DNA of 64,000 nt, from NCBI RefSeq assembly GCF_000423565.1, contig NZ_KE384036.1:310001-374000 (forward strand), in the 5' to 3' direction. Below, piece by piece: positions 1 to 9,526 of this stretch. The notes beneath the pieces are model-generated. The model ran no database searches, was not told the DNA's origin, and worked only from the letters and a program-made list of their open reading frames with translations. This stretch comes from Runella zeae DSM 19591. GTDB taxonomy: Bacteria > Bacteroidota > Bacteroidia > Cytophagales > Spirosomataceae. The position numbers were made by a program, and so were the translations under genes. How positions within the stretch are numbered: the stretch's first letter is position 1; the number at the start of each line of letters is the position of its first letter.

Positions 1-868
1 TGCCCATGAGGTCAAAAGCTTTATGATATCTATTCTTTAAAAGCCATGCAGCACAGGCTTCTCCCAAGCCACCATAAACGCTATGCTCTTCTACGGTCAA
101 AATCGCTTTACATTTTTGCGCCAATTGAGCCAGCAATTCCTCATCCAAAGGTTTGATTGTGTGCATACTCACAACAGTCGCTTCAATATGATACTCACGA
201 GCCAATTTGTGCGCTGCTTGCAGGGCTGGATAGACGGTCTCTCCCGTGGCAATGAGCGCTATATCATCACCTTCTCTTACCACCCTACCCTTTCCGATTT
301 CGAAAGGAATCGCATCTTCCATGTCGAGCAAAGGCATTGGTTTTTTACCAAAACGCAAATAAAAAGGTTGTGAAAGTGCCGCCACTTGCTTTACGGCCTG
401 CGCTGTTTCAAAACCATCGGCTGGGGCAATGATTGTAATGTTGTGAATCGCTCTCAGCACCGCAAAATCATGAAGACTGTGGTGAGTCGAACCCAAAGCG
501 CCATAACTTACTCCTGCGCTGATACCCACGAGTTTGACGGGATTGTTGGAATAGGCCACGTCATTTTTGATTTGTTCCAATGCCCTCGCCGTCAGAAAGC
601 AAGCAGGCGAAACCGCAAATACTTTTTTACCCGTAGACGCTAATCCTGCCGCCATGCCTACGAGGTTTTGCTCGGCTATTCCTACTTCTACTATTTGAGC
701 AGGGTATTTTTTACCAAAGGGTACCAATTTTCCCGAACCTCGCGAATCGCTTGTTACTACTACGACCTGCTTATCAAGCGCGGCCAAAGACTGAAGCGTC
801 TCAGCAAATACCTCTTGATTGGCAATCGCCGTCCCTGCTAAGGGAACCTCTATCATTTCGTTGCCCAT
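1..868 (-). CDS. Transketolase C-terminal subunit (split transketolase), 3' end off window
   Basis: Translation from the ATG at 868 gives the pyrimidine-binding half of a two-subunit transketolase. The catalytic glutamate that activates thiamine diphosphate lies in GIAEQN (about E66), preceded by TSDSRGSGK and followed by the conserved Gly/Ala-rich helix and an STHHSLHD segment. The frame stays open to the window edge, so the C-terminus is missing. A second ATG at 856 is an alternative start. The gene follows the N-terminal subunit by about 90 bp and would be co-transcribed with it, the isomerase and the DeoR gene. The subunit layout matches split transketolases in general, including the apulose-4-phosphate enzyme AptAB; the substrate cannot be read from the sequence. 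The family call is firm and the substrate is open. Confidence 0.9.
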   Translation of the reverse strand, partial: MGNEMIEVPLAGTAIANQEVFAETLQSLAALDKQVVVVTSDSRGSGKLVPFGKKYPAQIVEVGIAEQNLVGMAAGLASTGKKVFAVSPACFLTARALEQIKNDVAYSNNPVKLVGISAGVSYGALGSTHHSLHDFAVLRAIHNITIIAPADGFETAQAVKQVAALSQPFYLRFGKKPMPLLDMEDAIPFEIGKGRVVREGDDIALIATGETVYPALQAAHKLAREYHIEATVVSMHTIKPLDEELLAQLAQKCKAILTVEEHSVYGGLGEACAAWLLKNRYHKAFDLMG

Positions 869-959
869 TTTTATTTTAAGTTCTTACTGACAATCAACCA
901 TTTAACAAAACATCCGAACTAAACTTAAATAGCAGTTAGTTATATTACTTCTTCAGTGG

Positions 960-1763
960 CTAGGGGTTTTCGAGCTCTTCCATTGCCACTTTGTATTGTG
1001 CTTCGGTCGGAACGCCGTGGTGCCATTTCAGTTCATTTTCCATAAAACTCACTCCTTTGCCTTTCACGGTATGCGCAATAATGGCACTGGGTTTATCTTT
1101 TTCGAAAGGCAAATCCGCAAAAACGTCTCTCAATGCCTGAATATCATGCCCATCTACGTGACGTACGGCCCACCCAAAACTTTCAAATTTTTTGTCGAGG
1201 GGTTCGGTATTACATACTTCGGTAGTAGGTGCTGTAATTTGCAGACCATTGAGGTCAACGATAGCACACAGATTATCTAACTTGTAATGCGCCGCCGACA
1301 ATGCCGCTTCCCAATTGGAACCTTCGGGCAGTTCGCCATCGCCCAAAAGTGTAAAAACACGGTAAGAAAGATCATCCATTTTGGCCGCCAAAGCCACGCC
1401 GGCACTGATAGGCAAGCCGTGTCCCAATGCACCGGTATTTTGCTCTACACCTTTGATTTTGCGCGTAGGATGTCCGATATAATGCGACTGGTATTGACAC
1501 AGCGTTTCTAGGTCAGATTCGGGAAAAAAGCCTTTGTCGGCCAATACCACATACAACGCTTCCACACAATGCCCCTTGCTCTGGATGTATCGGTCACGGT
1601 CAAAGGCATCCGCATTGGCGGGACTTACATTCAGTACTTCATTATAAAGCACATTCAGTATATCAATGCACGACAAAGACCCACCCGTATGCCCCGCCTT
1701 GGCCTTCAGAATATACTTCAGGATTTTGCGGCGGTATTCCCTCGATTTTAGTTCTAAATTCAT
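960..1763 (-). CDS. Transketolase N-terminal subunit (split transketolase)
   Basis: This 267-residue protein is the thiamine-diphosphate-binding half of a two-subunit transketolase. The TPP motif is GDGELPEGSNW beginning at G141, ending with N172 about 30 residues later. KAGHTGGSLS near residue 22 and SKGHCVEALY near 62 carry the usual active-site histidines. Length matches stand-alone N-terminal subunits (about 270 residues). It lies between the isomerase gene upstream (about 20 bp) and the C-terminal subunit downstream. Split transketolases serve either the pentose phosphate pathway or dedicated sugar pathways such as apulose-4-phosphate cleavage. The DeoR/isomerase context favours a dedicated, substrate-induced role, which is an inference. 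Confidence 0.92.
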   Translation of the reverse strand: MNLELKSREYRRKILKYILKAKAGHTGGSLSCIDILNVLYNEVLNVSPANADAFDRDRYIQSKGHCVEALYVVLADKGFFPESDLETLCQYQSHYIGHPTRKIKGVEQNTGALGHGLPISAGVALAAKMDDLSYRVFTLLGDGELPEGSNWEAALSAAHYKLDNLCAIVDLNGLQITAPTTEVCNTEPLDKKFESFGWAVRHVDGHDIQALRDVFADLPFEKDKPSAIIAHTVKGKGVSFMENELKWHHGVPTEAQYKVAMEELENP

Positions 1764-1783
1764 CTCCTAGTATTTGTTGAGCA

Positions 1784-3181
1784 CTAATGGTGATACACTT
1801 CCCAACCCATGTAGTTTTCAAAGGCCTCTTTCAAAATATGGGCCGTTTTGGAAGCATTCATCACTACGTGGTGCTCAAAGCCATTGCGACACACATACTG
1901 CATTAATCCTTGTAAATCAGGGATTTTCGCCACCGCTCGATTTCCAAAAGTGCGAAGCTCGTCATCGGTCAACATCCCTTCTCCTATATAAGCTTTCATA
2001 ACGCCTTTGGGGTCGTCGGTACTGATACGGCCATAGGTAAGCGGCATCGCAGGGGTGCGACCAGCCAATGCGCCGTAGGTATTTTCTTCTCCTACCGAAG
2101 TCCCTAAAATAGGCGCCGTACTGATTTCGATGTCGGGCAAAAACGACTTAGCCCAGTTACCACAGTGGAAGAGTACGCATTTTTCTTCGTCGTTGGCGTA
2201 GTTGTTGTTCCAATCGACCAAGGCACTCGGCGAGCCCGATGCTAGCTGCATGGCATACATACTCAAAGTGCCCGTCACATCTACTTCACAAGCACTTGGT
2301 AGCATATTTTCGCTCATGATACTCATGCTAGTACATACATTGCAGCCATAGTTTTGCTGCAAACTAGTCCAGCACTGAATCGCCGTCGCATCCAAAGAAA
2401 ACTCCTCCATAAAATCAGTAAGGGCAATATCGAGTTTGGCCATTTGCAATAAACGACTGTCGGGGGTACGTCCTACTGAAGCATAACCACGGATTTTGTC
2501 GATGCGCTGCTTGACCACATCATCGGTATCTTTGAGGCGATTGGCATTTCCCAAAATCGCCGACAAATCGATAGTAGTCACCGAAATACCATTGCGTTGT
2601 AAGATTTTTTCGCTGTAACGCACCGTATTAAATGCCCCAGGACGCGCTCCCACGGCTCCAATGCGTACATTGCGCAGCCCACGCACCACTCTACAAACCG
2701 CCACAAAATCCAGCAATTCTTTTTCAAAAGTGCTTTCGGTAAGACGAATGACGTGTTTTTCGGTAAGGGAGTATTTGATACCGTATTGGTAGAGATTATT
2801 ACAAACCGAGATTTTGCCACACCATGCATCACGGCGGCGCGCTACGTCGAGTTTGTCCAGGTCGTCGGGGTAGGCTTGAATCAAAACCGGCACGTTGAGT
2901 CCCGATAATTTGAGGGTATCGGCTACGCCTTTTTCATCACCAAAATTTGGTAACACCACCAAAACCCCCATGATTTCTTCGGCATGAGCTTTGAAGAGAG
3001 TGGCACATTTTTGAGCATCCCCAAACGTCTCGACTCCACCTAGCTTAGTGTCGGCATCGCTCAGTAAAATAGGTTTGATGTTGAGCTTTTTACACAACTC
3101 AATGCAATCAATGCGAGCCTCTGCTACCAACTTATCTGGAAAGAAATCTCGGTTTCCAATAATAATTCCAATACTTGTCAT
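1784..3181 (-). CDS. L-fucose/L-arabinose isomerase family protein
   Basis: This 465-residue cytoplasmic protein belongs to the metal-dependent FucI/AraA aldose-ketose isomerase family. The C-terminal half holds the family signature around ACEVDVTGTLSMYAM, a VDWNNNY segment and ENTYGALAGRTPAMPLTYGR. Likely divalent-metal ligands, by comparison with FucI, are E299, D323 and H437. It is shorter than E. coli FucI (about 590), matching the shorter, often uncharacterised members in Bacteroidota. It sits between a DeoR regulator and a split transketolase in one leftward transcript, so its ketose product could be phosphorylated and passed to that transketolase. No sugar kinase is visible in this operon; one may lie beyond the left edge. 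The substrate (fucose, arabinose, apiose or other) is unknown. Confidence 0.85.
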   Translation of the reverse strand: MTSIGIIIGNRDFFPDKLVAEARIDCIELCKKLNIKPILLSDADTKLGGVETFGDAQKCATLFKAHAEEIMGVLVVLPNFGDEKGVADTLKLSGLNVPVLIQAYPDDLDKLDVARRRDAWCGKISVCNNLYQYGIKYSLTEKHVIRLTESTFEKELLDFVAVCRVVRGLRNVRIGAVGARPGAFNTVRYSEKILQRNGISVTTIDLSAILGNANRLKDTDDVVKQRIDKIRGYASVGRTPDSRLLQMAKLDIALTDFMEEFSLDATAIQCWTSLQQNYGCNVCTSMSIMSENMLPSACEVDVTGTLSMYAMQLASGSPSALVDWNNNYANDEEKCVLFHCGNWAKSFLPDIEISTAPILGTSVGEENTYGALAGRTPAMPLTYGRISTDDPKGVMKAYIGEGMLTDDELRTFGNRAVAKIPDLQGLMQYVCRNGFEHHVVMNASKTAHILKEAFENYMGWEVYHH

Positions 3182-3238
3182 ATAGTCAAAAAATCAGGAC
3201 TTACGTCCCTTTATGTTCATGTTCTTTTGGTTGCCTAA

Positions 3239-4003
3239 TTATTTAGCAATGATAACTTCGATGTCGTTTTGTTTGAACAATTGCAAGTGGTTGTTTTCGA
3301 TACCGCTATCAGTAATCAAATAGCTGATAAGCGACAACGCCCCCAAACTTGCAAAAGCACTCTTACCGATTTTGGTTGAATCAGCCACGAGATAGGTAGT
3401 TTCGGCGGCATCAATCATTGCTTTTTTTACCACTAAGTCGCTGATACTAGGGTAAGTCAAGCCTGCTTTGAGAGAAATACCTGCCGTCGCCAAAAACAAT
3501 TTTTGTACGTGGATTCCTTTGAAAAAATCTGCCGCTTTTTGCCCCGTCAACGATAAGGTTGGGGGTTTAAACTCTCCACCCGTCAATATCACCTCGATGT
3601 TTTGCTCTGCTCCTAGCATCAACCCAATGTTCATGGCATTGGTGATGACCGTCAATCGACGATTACCTCTGATTTTTTTGGCAATTTCGGTGGTAGTACT
3701 ACCCGAGTCGAGGATGATGGTATCCCCATTGTCGATGTAGTCCAAACAAGTAGCGGCTATGCTCTCTTTTTTGTCCATGTTTTCTTGATGTACCAACGAA
3801 AACGACTGTACTTGGTCTTTAACGCTTTTGAGATAGGCACCACCATGCTCGCGCACAAGTATCCCTTCTTTTTCTAATTTTTCTAAATCTTGCCGAATGG
3901 TTACTTCCGTAACTTTAAACAATAAGGCTAAATCAGCTACTTTGGCCGACCCATCTTCATGCAGCAGGTCTAGTATTTTTTCTCTTCTTTGATTAGGAAG
4001 CAT
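3239..4003 (-). CDS. DeoR-family transcriptional regulator
   Basis: DeoR/AgaR-type repressor. From the ATG at 4003 the protein starts MLPNQRREKILDLL, the classic start of the family, followed by a winged helix-turn-helix with VTEVTIRQDLEKLE and a C-terminal sugar-phosphate-sensing domain with DSGSTTTEIAKK and TNAMNI. The frame is open for 30 residues upstream to 4093, but that extension is not family-like, so 4003 is preferred. The gene heads the leftward isomerase/transketolase operon and faces SusC across about 630 bp. DeoR proteins usually respond to a phosphorylated sugar intermediate. It probably controls both divergent units through the TTTC-rich repeats between them (inference). Confidence 0.93.
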   Translation of the reverse strand: MLPNQRREKILDLLHEDGSAKVADLALLFKVTEVTIRQDLEKLEKEGILVREHGGAYLKSVKDQVQSFSLVHQENMDKKESIAATCLDYIDNGDTIILDSGSTTTEIAKKIRGNRRLTVITNAMNIGLMLGAEQNIEVILTGGEFKPPTLSLTGQKAADFFKGIHVQKLFLATAGISLKAGLTYPSISDLVVKKAMIDAAETTYLVADSTKIGKSAFASLGALSLISYLITDSGIENNHLQLFKQNDIEVIIAK

Positions 4004-4508
4004 TGGTTTTCTTTTTTGATATTTTAAAAGTCGCATTCTCTTCAAAGAAAAGAAATAATAAGAAAACAAAAAAGGATGTTTTAGGCTGTTCAATCTATTT
4101 TTCCTAATCTTTATTCCTATTGCTGATTCGTAATCCTCGACAGCTTTGTCGTTGACTTACAAGCTTCTCTTGCAACACTCTTCTGTTTAGGCCCTTGTTT
4201 ACAAGTACTGTCTTTTTTACATCCGCTCTCAAAAGCGTCATTCAATGATGATTATCGAAACTAAATTTCAAACAAAAGAAACAAAAAGAAATAAAACAAA
4301 AAAATTTTACCCAAAATTATTCTTAAAAGCAGGGAAGGGTTTTATGTTCACAAATTAGATTATTTTAATATTTTCTATTATCATTTAGTCAACAAAAAGT
4401 CCAATAAGGGGCATTTATTTAAAAAAACAAAACTTTAACATCAAATTATACAAGTCCTCAAAATTGAATATATCCAATATAGTGGCTTTTAAAATTTAAA
4501 AACAAAAC

Positions 4509-4548
4509 TTTCGTTTATTTTCGTTTGTCAGGACGGCTCAGGACAGCT
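4509..4548 (+). promoter_or_regulatory. Candidate DeoR/AgaR-type operator with tandem repeats
   Basis: Two copies of TTTCGTTT start at 4509 and 4519, exactly one helical turn apart, directly followed by a tandem 10-bp repeat CAGGACGGCT/CAGGACAGCT at 4529-4548. TTTCRTTT direct repeats are the known operator style of AgaR, a DeoR-family member. A DeoR-type gene is the divergent neighbour, so binding by it is a reasonable inference. A Bacteroidota -7-like box, TAGCTTTG, lies downstream at 4566-4573. Confidence 0.5.
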
Positions 4549-4565
4549 ATCAATAGGGCATTTTC

Positions 4566-4573
4566 TAGCTTTG
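4566..4573 (+). promoter_or_regulatory. Candidate -7 promoter box for the SusC operon
   Basis: TAGCTTTG matches the Bacteroidota -7 consensus TAnnTTTG and lies about 64 bp before the preferred SusC start at 4637. No good -33 TTTG is present 18-21 bp upstream, so the promoter may need an activator or be read by another sigma factor. Confidence 0.4.
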
Positions 4574-4636
4574 CCTACCATAGTTCAGCATTTTTTAGTT
4601 AAAAACTTGTATTTTATCACGTCAAACTTACACCCT

Positions 4637-7600
4637 ATGAAATCCTTTCTATCACTCAAGTACCTGAGGTACTTTTGTTTTATTTTTCTTTCATTTTGTT
4701 TTGTTCAGGTTTTTGGACAATCGAAAGTAATTTCTGTCAAAGGAAAAATACTAGATGAAGCAGGGAAACCTGTTCCAGGGGTATCAGTCGTACTCAAATC
4801 CACGACCACGGGTACAATTTCTAATCAAGATGGACTCTACAGCCTTCCTGTTCCAGAAGACGCCATTTTGGTATTTAGCTCGGTAAGCTACGAATCGCAA
4901 GAAATCGCAATCAATAAACGTTCGGTGATTGATGTGACCCTGATGCCATCCAACAAAATCCTTAATGAAGTAGTGGTAGTAGGGTATGGTACTCAAAGCA
5001 AAAGGGCCGTGACAGGAGCAGTAGCTTCTATCAACAATAAGCAATTTCAAGACCGTTCTTTCAGCAATGTGGCACAGTCCCTAGCAGGGCAAGTGGCGGG
5101 GGTGAATATTTCGCAAGCGCAAGGTGCCCCAGGGTCTTCCCCTTTTATCAAGATTCGAGGTGTGAGCTCTATCACCGCCGGCACCAATCCATTGTTAGTA
5201 GTGGATGGCGTTCCTTTAGAAAACTTTAACCTAAATATGATTAACCCTCAGGACATTGAGTCGGTAGAAGTATTAAAAGATGCTTCGTCGGCGGCAATTT
5301 ATGGGTCGAGAGGTTCGAGTGGGGTTATCATTGTTACTACCAAATTAGGAAAAGTGGGCAAAACTAACGTCAGCGCCAATTTTGAATATGGTTCACAAAA
5401 AGTGACCCGCCAAATCAAAATGATGGACGCGCAGCAATTTATCCGAACCTACATCGACGCCAAAAACAACGCCTGGATTGATGCGGGTGGTAAAGCCACC
5501 GATGGCAACGCCCTTCGTCCTACGTTGCTCAAAATCCCCGAAGATTTTCTGACCAATCCTCAGCAGTTTGGTACAGGTACCAACTGGCAAGATGTAATGT
5601 TTAGAGTCGCACCTTCGTACAATGGTCAAATCTCTGTGTCAGGTGGTACCGAGAAAACCCAATATATGTTTTCGGGGGCGTATTTGGACCAAACTGCCGT
5701 GCTAGACATGAATTACTACAAACGATTGGCGCTACGCTCTAATATCAAAACTGCCGTAACCGACCGCTTGACAGTAGGGCTTAATTTGGGAGTAACGACG
5801 ATTTTTGACCGCACTGAAGGAACCAAAGGAAAAAGCGACGTGATTAGCCTTGGCCTTCAAAGCAACCCTCATTTCCCAGTTTATAACGAAAATGGCAACC
5901 TCGGCTACCGTGACCCCAACTCTACTTGGTTTCGTTTTACGGCCTTTGGCGATATGAACCTCTGGCATCCGTACTCATTGACCCGCGAAGTAGACAAAGG
6001 CACCAAATCATTCAATACCTTAGGCACAGCTTATTTGGAATACAACATTTTGAAGAATCTAAAATTCCGCACTAGTCTGAGTGCCAATCTCTTCAATACT
6101 CGTAATCATTTTTATTGGAACGATAAACAAAAATACGGCTACTCGGCAGTGCTTGCGGCTCAAGCCAACGCTGGCAATAGCTACATGCTCAATTGGCTGA
6201 GTGAAAACACTTTGACTTACGACAAACAAATCGGCGACCACTCTTTTACGGGACTTGTAGGCTATACCTCCCAAAAACAACGCGACGAAACGATGTACGT
6301 AGCTGCCAACAATTTCCCGAATGATTTGGTACATACCCTAAATGCAGGAACTGTAACAGCAGGTAATACTACCGCTAGCGAATGGTCTTTGCTATCTTAC
6401 ATTGCTCGTTTGCAATACAACTACAACAGCCGTTATTTCTTGACGGCGGCTATTCGTCGCGATGGTATGTCGCGCTTTGGTGACAACAACAAATGGGGAT
6501 ATTTCCCTTCGGTATCAGCAGGTTGGCTCATTTCGGATGAAGCTTTTATGAGCGACATCAAGAGCATCAATAACTTGAAATTAAGAGTAAGCTACGGCGT
6601 AACAGGCAACAACCAAATCCCCAACTATGGTGCGATTAGCCTTTTGGCAGCCTCCAATTATGTATACGGCGGCACCATGTCCAATGGACTGAGAGTCAGC
6701 AACATTGCCAATCCTAACTTGAAATGGGAAAAAACCAATATGTTCAACATTGGTCTGGATTTGGGGATACTCAACAACCGCCTTTCTGGGTCAATCGAGT
6801 ACTACAACTCTCTGACCCGCGACATGCTACTGTTTGTGCCTGTACCCGACATCACCGGTTTTTCGTCGCAGTTGACCAATATCGGGCAAATGCGCAATCG
6901 TGGTATCGAACTTAATATTAGTTCTAAAAACGTAGTAGGAAATTTCAACTGGACTACTGACTTCAACTTCTCACGCAATCGCAACAAAGTATTGCAGTTG
7001 GGACCGGGCAATGCCCCTATTCAATACGTGGACAATGTCGTGACTGTCAGAACAGAAGTAGGGCAGCCAGTGTCTAATTTTTATGGTTATATCTTTGATG
7101 GGGTGTTTAAAAACCAAGCCGAAATCGACGCCTATCCTCACCACGCAAGCACTACCCCCGGCGACCCTAAAGTAAGGGATGTAAATGGCGACGGAAAAAT
7201 CACCGACGCCGACCGTACCATCATCGGAAACAATCAGCCTGATTTTATTGCAGGTATGACCAACACCCTGTCTTACAAAGGCTTTGAGTTTTCGTTTATG
7301 CTGCAAGGTTCTTACGGTGGCGAAATCGCCAACAACAATATTCGCTACTTAGGCACTTGGGACAATGGTCGTAATTTTTATGCGAGTATGTACAACTACT
7401 GGCGCTCAGAAAGCGACCCCGGCGATGGGATTCATTTCAAGCCCAACGTCAGCTACAAAGGTTTGCAGAAACAGTTTTCGTCGTATTGGGTAGAAGATGC
7501 CTCTTTCTTACGTATGAAAAACATCCGCTTGTCGTACGCGATTCCGAGCAAGTTATTAAACAAAATTGCTTGCAAATCGGCGCGGGTATATGTCAATGCC

Positions 7601-7807
7601 GAAAACGTATTTATCCTAACCAAATACAAAGACGGCTACGACCCCGAAAATACCACCTACGGCACCACTACCTACAGCAGCAGCATGGAGACTTCTGGCT
7701 CCTATACGAGTGGCAATGCTCCCGTGCCGGGTGCGTTTCAGGGGGTAGATTATGGTTCATATCCACTGCCTCGCGTGATTACGGTAGGTATCAAAGCTGA
7801 TTTTTAA
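4637..7807 (+). CDS. SusC/RagA-family TonB-dependent outer-membrane transporter
   Basis: Outer-membrane oligosaccharide importer of about 1056 residues. From the ATG at 4637 it begins with a signal peptide (MKSFLSLKYLRYFCFIFLSF, ending about VFGQ). The frame is open further upstream, but that adds residues before the signal peptide. Then come a carboxypeptidase-regulatory-like domain (GKILDEAGKPVPGVSV), the NEVVVVGYGTQSKR linker, a TonB plug with EVLKDASSAAIYGSRGS, and a 22-strand barrel ending in F (GIKADF). It is followed after 21 bp by SusD, making a standard nutrient-uptake pair. The downstream RuBisCO-like/kinase and GH genes suggest a plant-derived sugar or sugar-acid glycan as ligand (inference). 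Confidence 0.97.
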   Translation: MKSFLSLKYLRYFCFIFLSFCFVQVFGQSKVISVKGKILDEAGKPVPGVSVVLKSTTTGTISNQDGLYSLPVPEDAILVFSSVSYESQEIAINKRSVIDVTLMPSNKILNEVVVVGYGTQSKRAVTGAVASINNKQFQDRSFSNVAQSLAGQVAGVNISQAQGAPGSSPFIKIRGVSSITAGTNPLLVVDGVPLENFNLNMINPQDIESVEVLKDASSAAIYGSRGSSGVIIVTTKLGKVGKTNVSANFEYGSQKVTRQIKMMDAQQFIRTYIDAKNNAWIDAGGKATDGNALRPTLLKIPEDFLTNPQQFGTGTNWQDVMFRVAPSYNGQISVSGGTEKTQYMFSGAYLDQTAVLDMNYYKRLALRSNIKTAVTDRLTVGLNLGVTTIFDRTEGTKGKSDVISLGLQSNPHFPVYNENGNLGYRDPNSTWFRFTAFGDMNLWHPYSLTREVDKGTKSFNTLGTAYLEYNILKNLKFRTSLSANLFNTRNHFYWNDKQKYGYSAVLAAQANAGNSYMLNWLSENTLTYDKQIGDHSFTGLVGYTSQKQRDETMYVAANNFPNDLVHTLNAGTVTAGNTTASEWSLLSYIARLQYNYNSRYFLTAAIRRDGMSRFGDNNKWGYFPSVSAGWLISDEAFMSDIKSINNLKLRVSYGVTGNNQIPNYGAISLLAASNYVYGGTMSNGLRVSNIANPNLKWEKTNMFNIGLDLGILNNRLSGSIEYYNSLTRDMLLFVPVPDITGFSSQLTNIGQMRNRGIELNISSKNVVGNFNWTTDFNFSRNRNKVLQLGPGNAPIQYVDNVVTVRTEVGQPVSNFYGYIFDGVFKNQAEIDAYPHHASTTPGDPKVRDVNGDGKITDADRTIIGNNQPDFIAGMTNTLSYKGFEFSFMLQGSYGGEIANNNIRYLGTWDNGRNFYASMYNYWRSESDPGDGIHFKPNVSYKGLQKQFSSYWVEDASFLRMKNIRLSYAIPSKLLNKIACKSARVYVNAENVFILTKYKDGYDPENTTYGTTTYSSSMETSGSYTSGNAPVPGAFQGVDYGSYPLPRVITVGIKADF

Positions 7808-7828
7808 TCAAATAAAACCAACAAAGAA

Positions 7829-9244
7829 ATGAAGAAGTTTAAACATATATTGGCCGCCTGCCTCACTGGTGTAGTGATGAGCAGCTGTAGCGATTCTTTT
7901 CTCAAACTCGCCCCGGTATCCAATCCCAACGCTGAGACATTTTTCAAAACCAAAGCTGATTTTGACTTGGCATCCAATGCCGCCTACGCTACGCTTTATA
8001 CCATTTATAATCCCGAAGGGCCTATCTCATACATGGGTGAACTCATGGGCGATAATGTCACGATTCTGAATATTTCGGGGAATATGGCCGATAAGTGGCA
8101 ATTCAGGGATTATACCCTTGCGCCTGCCAATACCATGGTCTATCAGTTTTGGCAAGATTTCTATCGTTCGCTTTACAACATCAACATCGTTATTAGTAAA
8201 GTAGAAACAAGCGAATTAGAAGCTGCCAGCAAAGACAAAATCAAAGGCGAAATGATGTTTTTAAGGGCACTTTATTACTTCAATATGGTGCAAATTTGGG
8301 GAGATTTGCCGCTCGTAACTGCTCCCATTACCGCCGCCGAAAGTTATGGAGTATTACGTTCACCAGCTTCCGAAGTATATGCTCAGATTGTAAAAGATTT
8401 ACAGTTTGCGGCCGATAAACTGCCCCTCGCTTCCGCCGCTGGCGTAGGAAAAGCCTCCAAAGGAGCGGCTCAATCGCTACTCGGAAAAGTATATTTGACC
8501 ATGGGCGATAAAACCAAAGCCGCCAATACCCTCAAAGAAGTAGTCAATAGTGGGCAGTACCAATTGCTTCCCAACTATACTTCGCTTTGGGATCCTAAAA
8601 ACAAAAATACCAAAGAGTCTATCTTCGAAATTCAGTTTTTGGGCGGTTCTTCTACGGCTCCTTTCAGTGATTATTACTTGGGCTTTTTCCCCAATTCCAA
8701 CGCGCTTGGCTTCTACGGAAGTGGCATGAATCAAGTAGTAGATGATATTTGGAACGAATATGAAACAGGCGATAGCCGCCGCGTAGCCTCTATCGACACG
8801 GGCTTTACGGATGCAAAAGGCGTGTTTACCAAAGTCAAATTCCCTAAAAAATGGCAAGACAAAACCGCCCCTATCATTGGGCAACGCATCGCGGCCAACA
8901 ACAACTTTATGGTATTACGCTACGCCGATGTGTTGTTGATGTTGACCGAAGCGACTGGCGATGCTCAATACTTAAATCAAGTACGCAAAAGGGTAGGGTT
9001 GCCTGAATACGGAACCGCTGCCTACCCTTCCAAATACAATAGCATCGAGCTAGCTACTGAGCACGAACGCCGCGTTGAATTGGCTTTTGAGTTTCACCGT
9101 TGGTTTGACCTCAAAAGAACCAACCGCGCGCTTACAGTATTGCCAAGCAAAGGTAAAGCCGTGACACAAGCCAAATTGCTAATTCCCATTCCTAACGTAG
9201 TGAGAGATCAAAATAGCAAAATCACTCAAAACGCGGGCTACTAG
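7829..9244 (+). CDS. SusD/RagB-family surface glycan-binding lipoprotein
   Basis: A 471-residue lipoprotein partner of the preceding SusC. The N-terminus has a short lipoprotein signal with lipobox cysteine C20 (VVMSSC), then TPR-like helices typical of SusD (GEMMFLRALYYFNMVQIWGDLPLVT) and the conserved C-terminal part (RRVELAFEFHRWFDLKRTNR, then LLIPIP). It caps the SusC barrel on the cell surface and delivers ligand. It is shorter than many RagB proteins but complete. The ATG lies 21 bp after the SusC stop, so they are co-transcribed. Three tandem hairpins follow its stop. Confidence 0.96.
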   Translation: MKKFKHILAACLTGVVMSSCSDSFLKLAPVSNPNAETFFKTKADFDLASNAAYATLYTIYNPEGPISYMGELMGDNVTILNISGNMADKWQFRDYTLAPANTMVYQFWQDFYRSLYNINIVISKVETSELEAASKDKIKGEMMFLRALYYFNMVQIWGDLPLVTAPITAAESYGVLRSPASEVYAQIVKDLQFAADKLPLASAAGVGKASKGAAQSLLGKVYLTMGDKTKAANTLKEVVNSGQYQLLPNYTSLWDPKNKNTKESIFEIQFLGGSSTAPFSDYYLGFFPNSNALGFYGSGMNQVVDDIWNEYETGDSRRVASIDTGFTDAKGVFTKVKFPKKWQDKTAPIIGQRIAANNNFMVLRYADVLLMLTEATGDAQYLNQVRKRVGLPEYGTAAYPSKYNSIELATEHERRVELAFEFHRWFDLKRTNRALTVLPSKGKAVTQAKLLIPIPNVVRDQNSKITQNAGY

Positions 9245-9249
9245 ATGAA

Positions 9250-9419
9250 GACTTTCCAAGTTTGATAACGAAATAGAAATAAACTTGGAAAGTATCGGCT
9301 AAAATATCGTCAGACTTTCCAAGTTGCTTAAATCGTTGATAACAAACTTGGAAAGTATCGGCTAAAATATCGTCAGACTTTCCAAGTTGCTCAAATCGCT
9401 GATAACAAACTTGGAAAGG
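9250..9419 (+). repeat. Tandem 63-bp repeat, each unit a long hairpin
   Basis: Nearly three copies with a 63-bp period start at 9250, 9313 and 9376. Each copy has inverted arms (CTTTCCAAGTT and AACTTGGAAAG) around a loop of about 20 bases, and copies are joined by the same spacer ATCGGCTAAAATATCGTCA. Arms and spacer are strongly conserved while loops vary slightly. The array lies in the 282-bp gap between SusD and the RuBisCO-like gene. It could slow exonuclease decay of the susCD mRNA, attenuate downstream transcription, or be a REP-like mobile repeat. Confidence 0.85.
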
Positions 9420-9526
9420 CTATCATGAGAAAGTAGAATTAGCATAAAATAAGGTTATTAGCACAGTGTAGTATTGGCCATTTTAGTATTTAATCACAAT
9501 GAATCATCTTGACTGATTTTTAGCGA

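Larger units (their letters stand above)
4004..4636. promoter_or_regulatory. Divergent regulatory region between DeoR and SusC genes
   Basis: About 630 bp of AT-rich non-coding sequence separates the two divergent operons. It holds purine-rich AAAGAAA/CAAACAAAAG runs at about 4270-4310, whose complement is repeated TTTC/TTTG, and a direct repeat pair near 4509-4548. I see no gene in it. The size suggests separate control regions for each side. Confidence 0.6.

Noticed and set aside
4571-4636. N-terminal extension of the first SusC
   Set aside because: It would place residues before a good signal peptide that starts at 4637, and it overlaps the candidate -7 box.
9250-9419. Possible CRISPR array
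   Set aside because: Repeats are 63 bp with no unique spacers; loops and spacers are near-identical in all copies, so it is a tandem repeat of hairpins.
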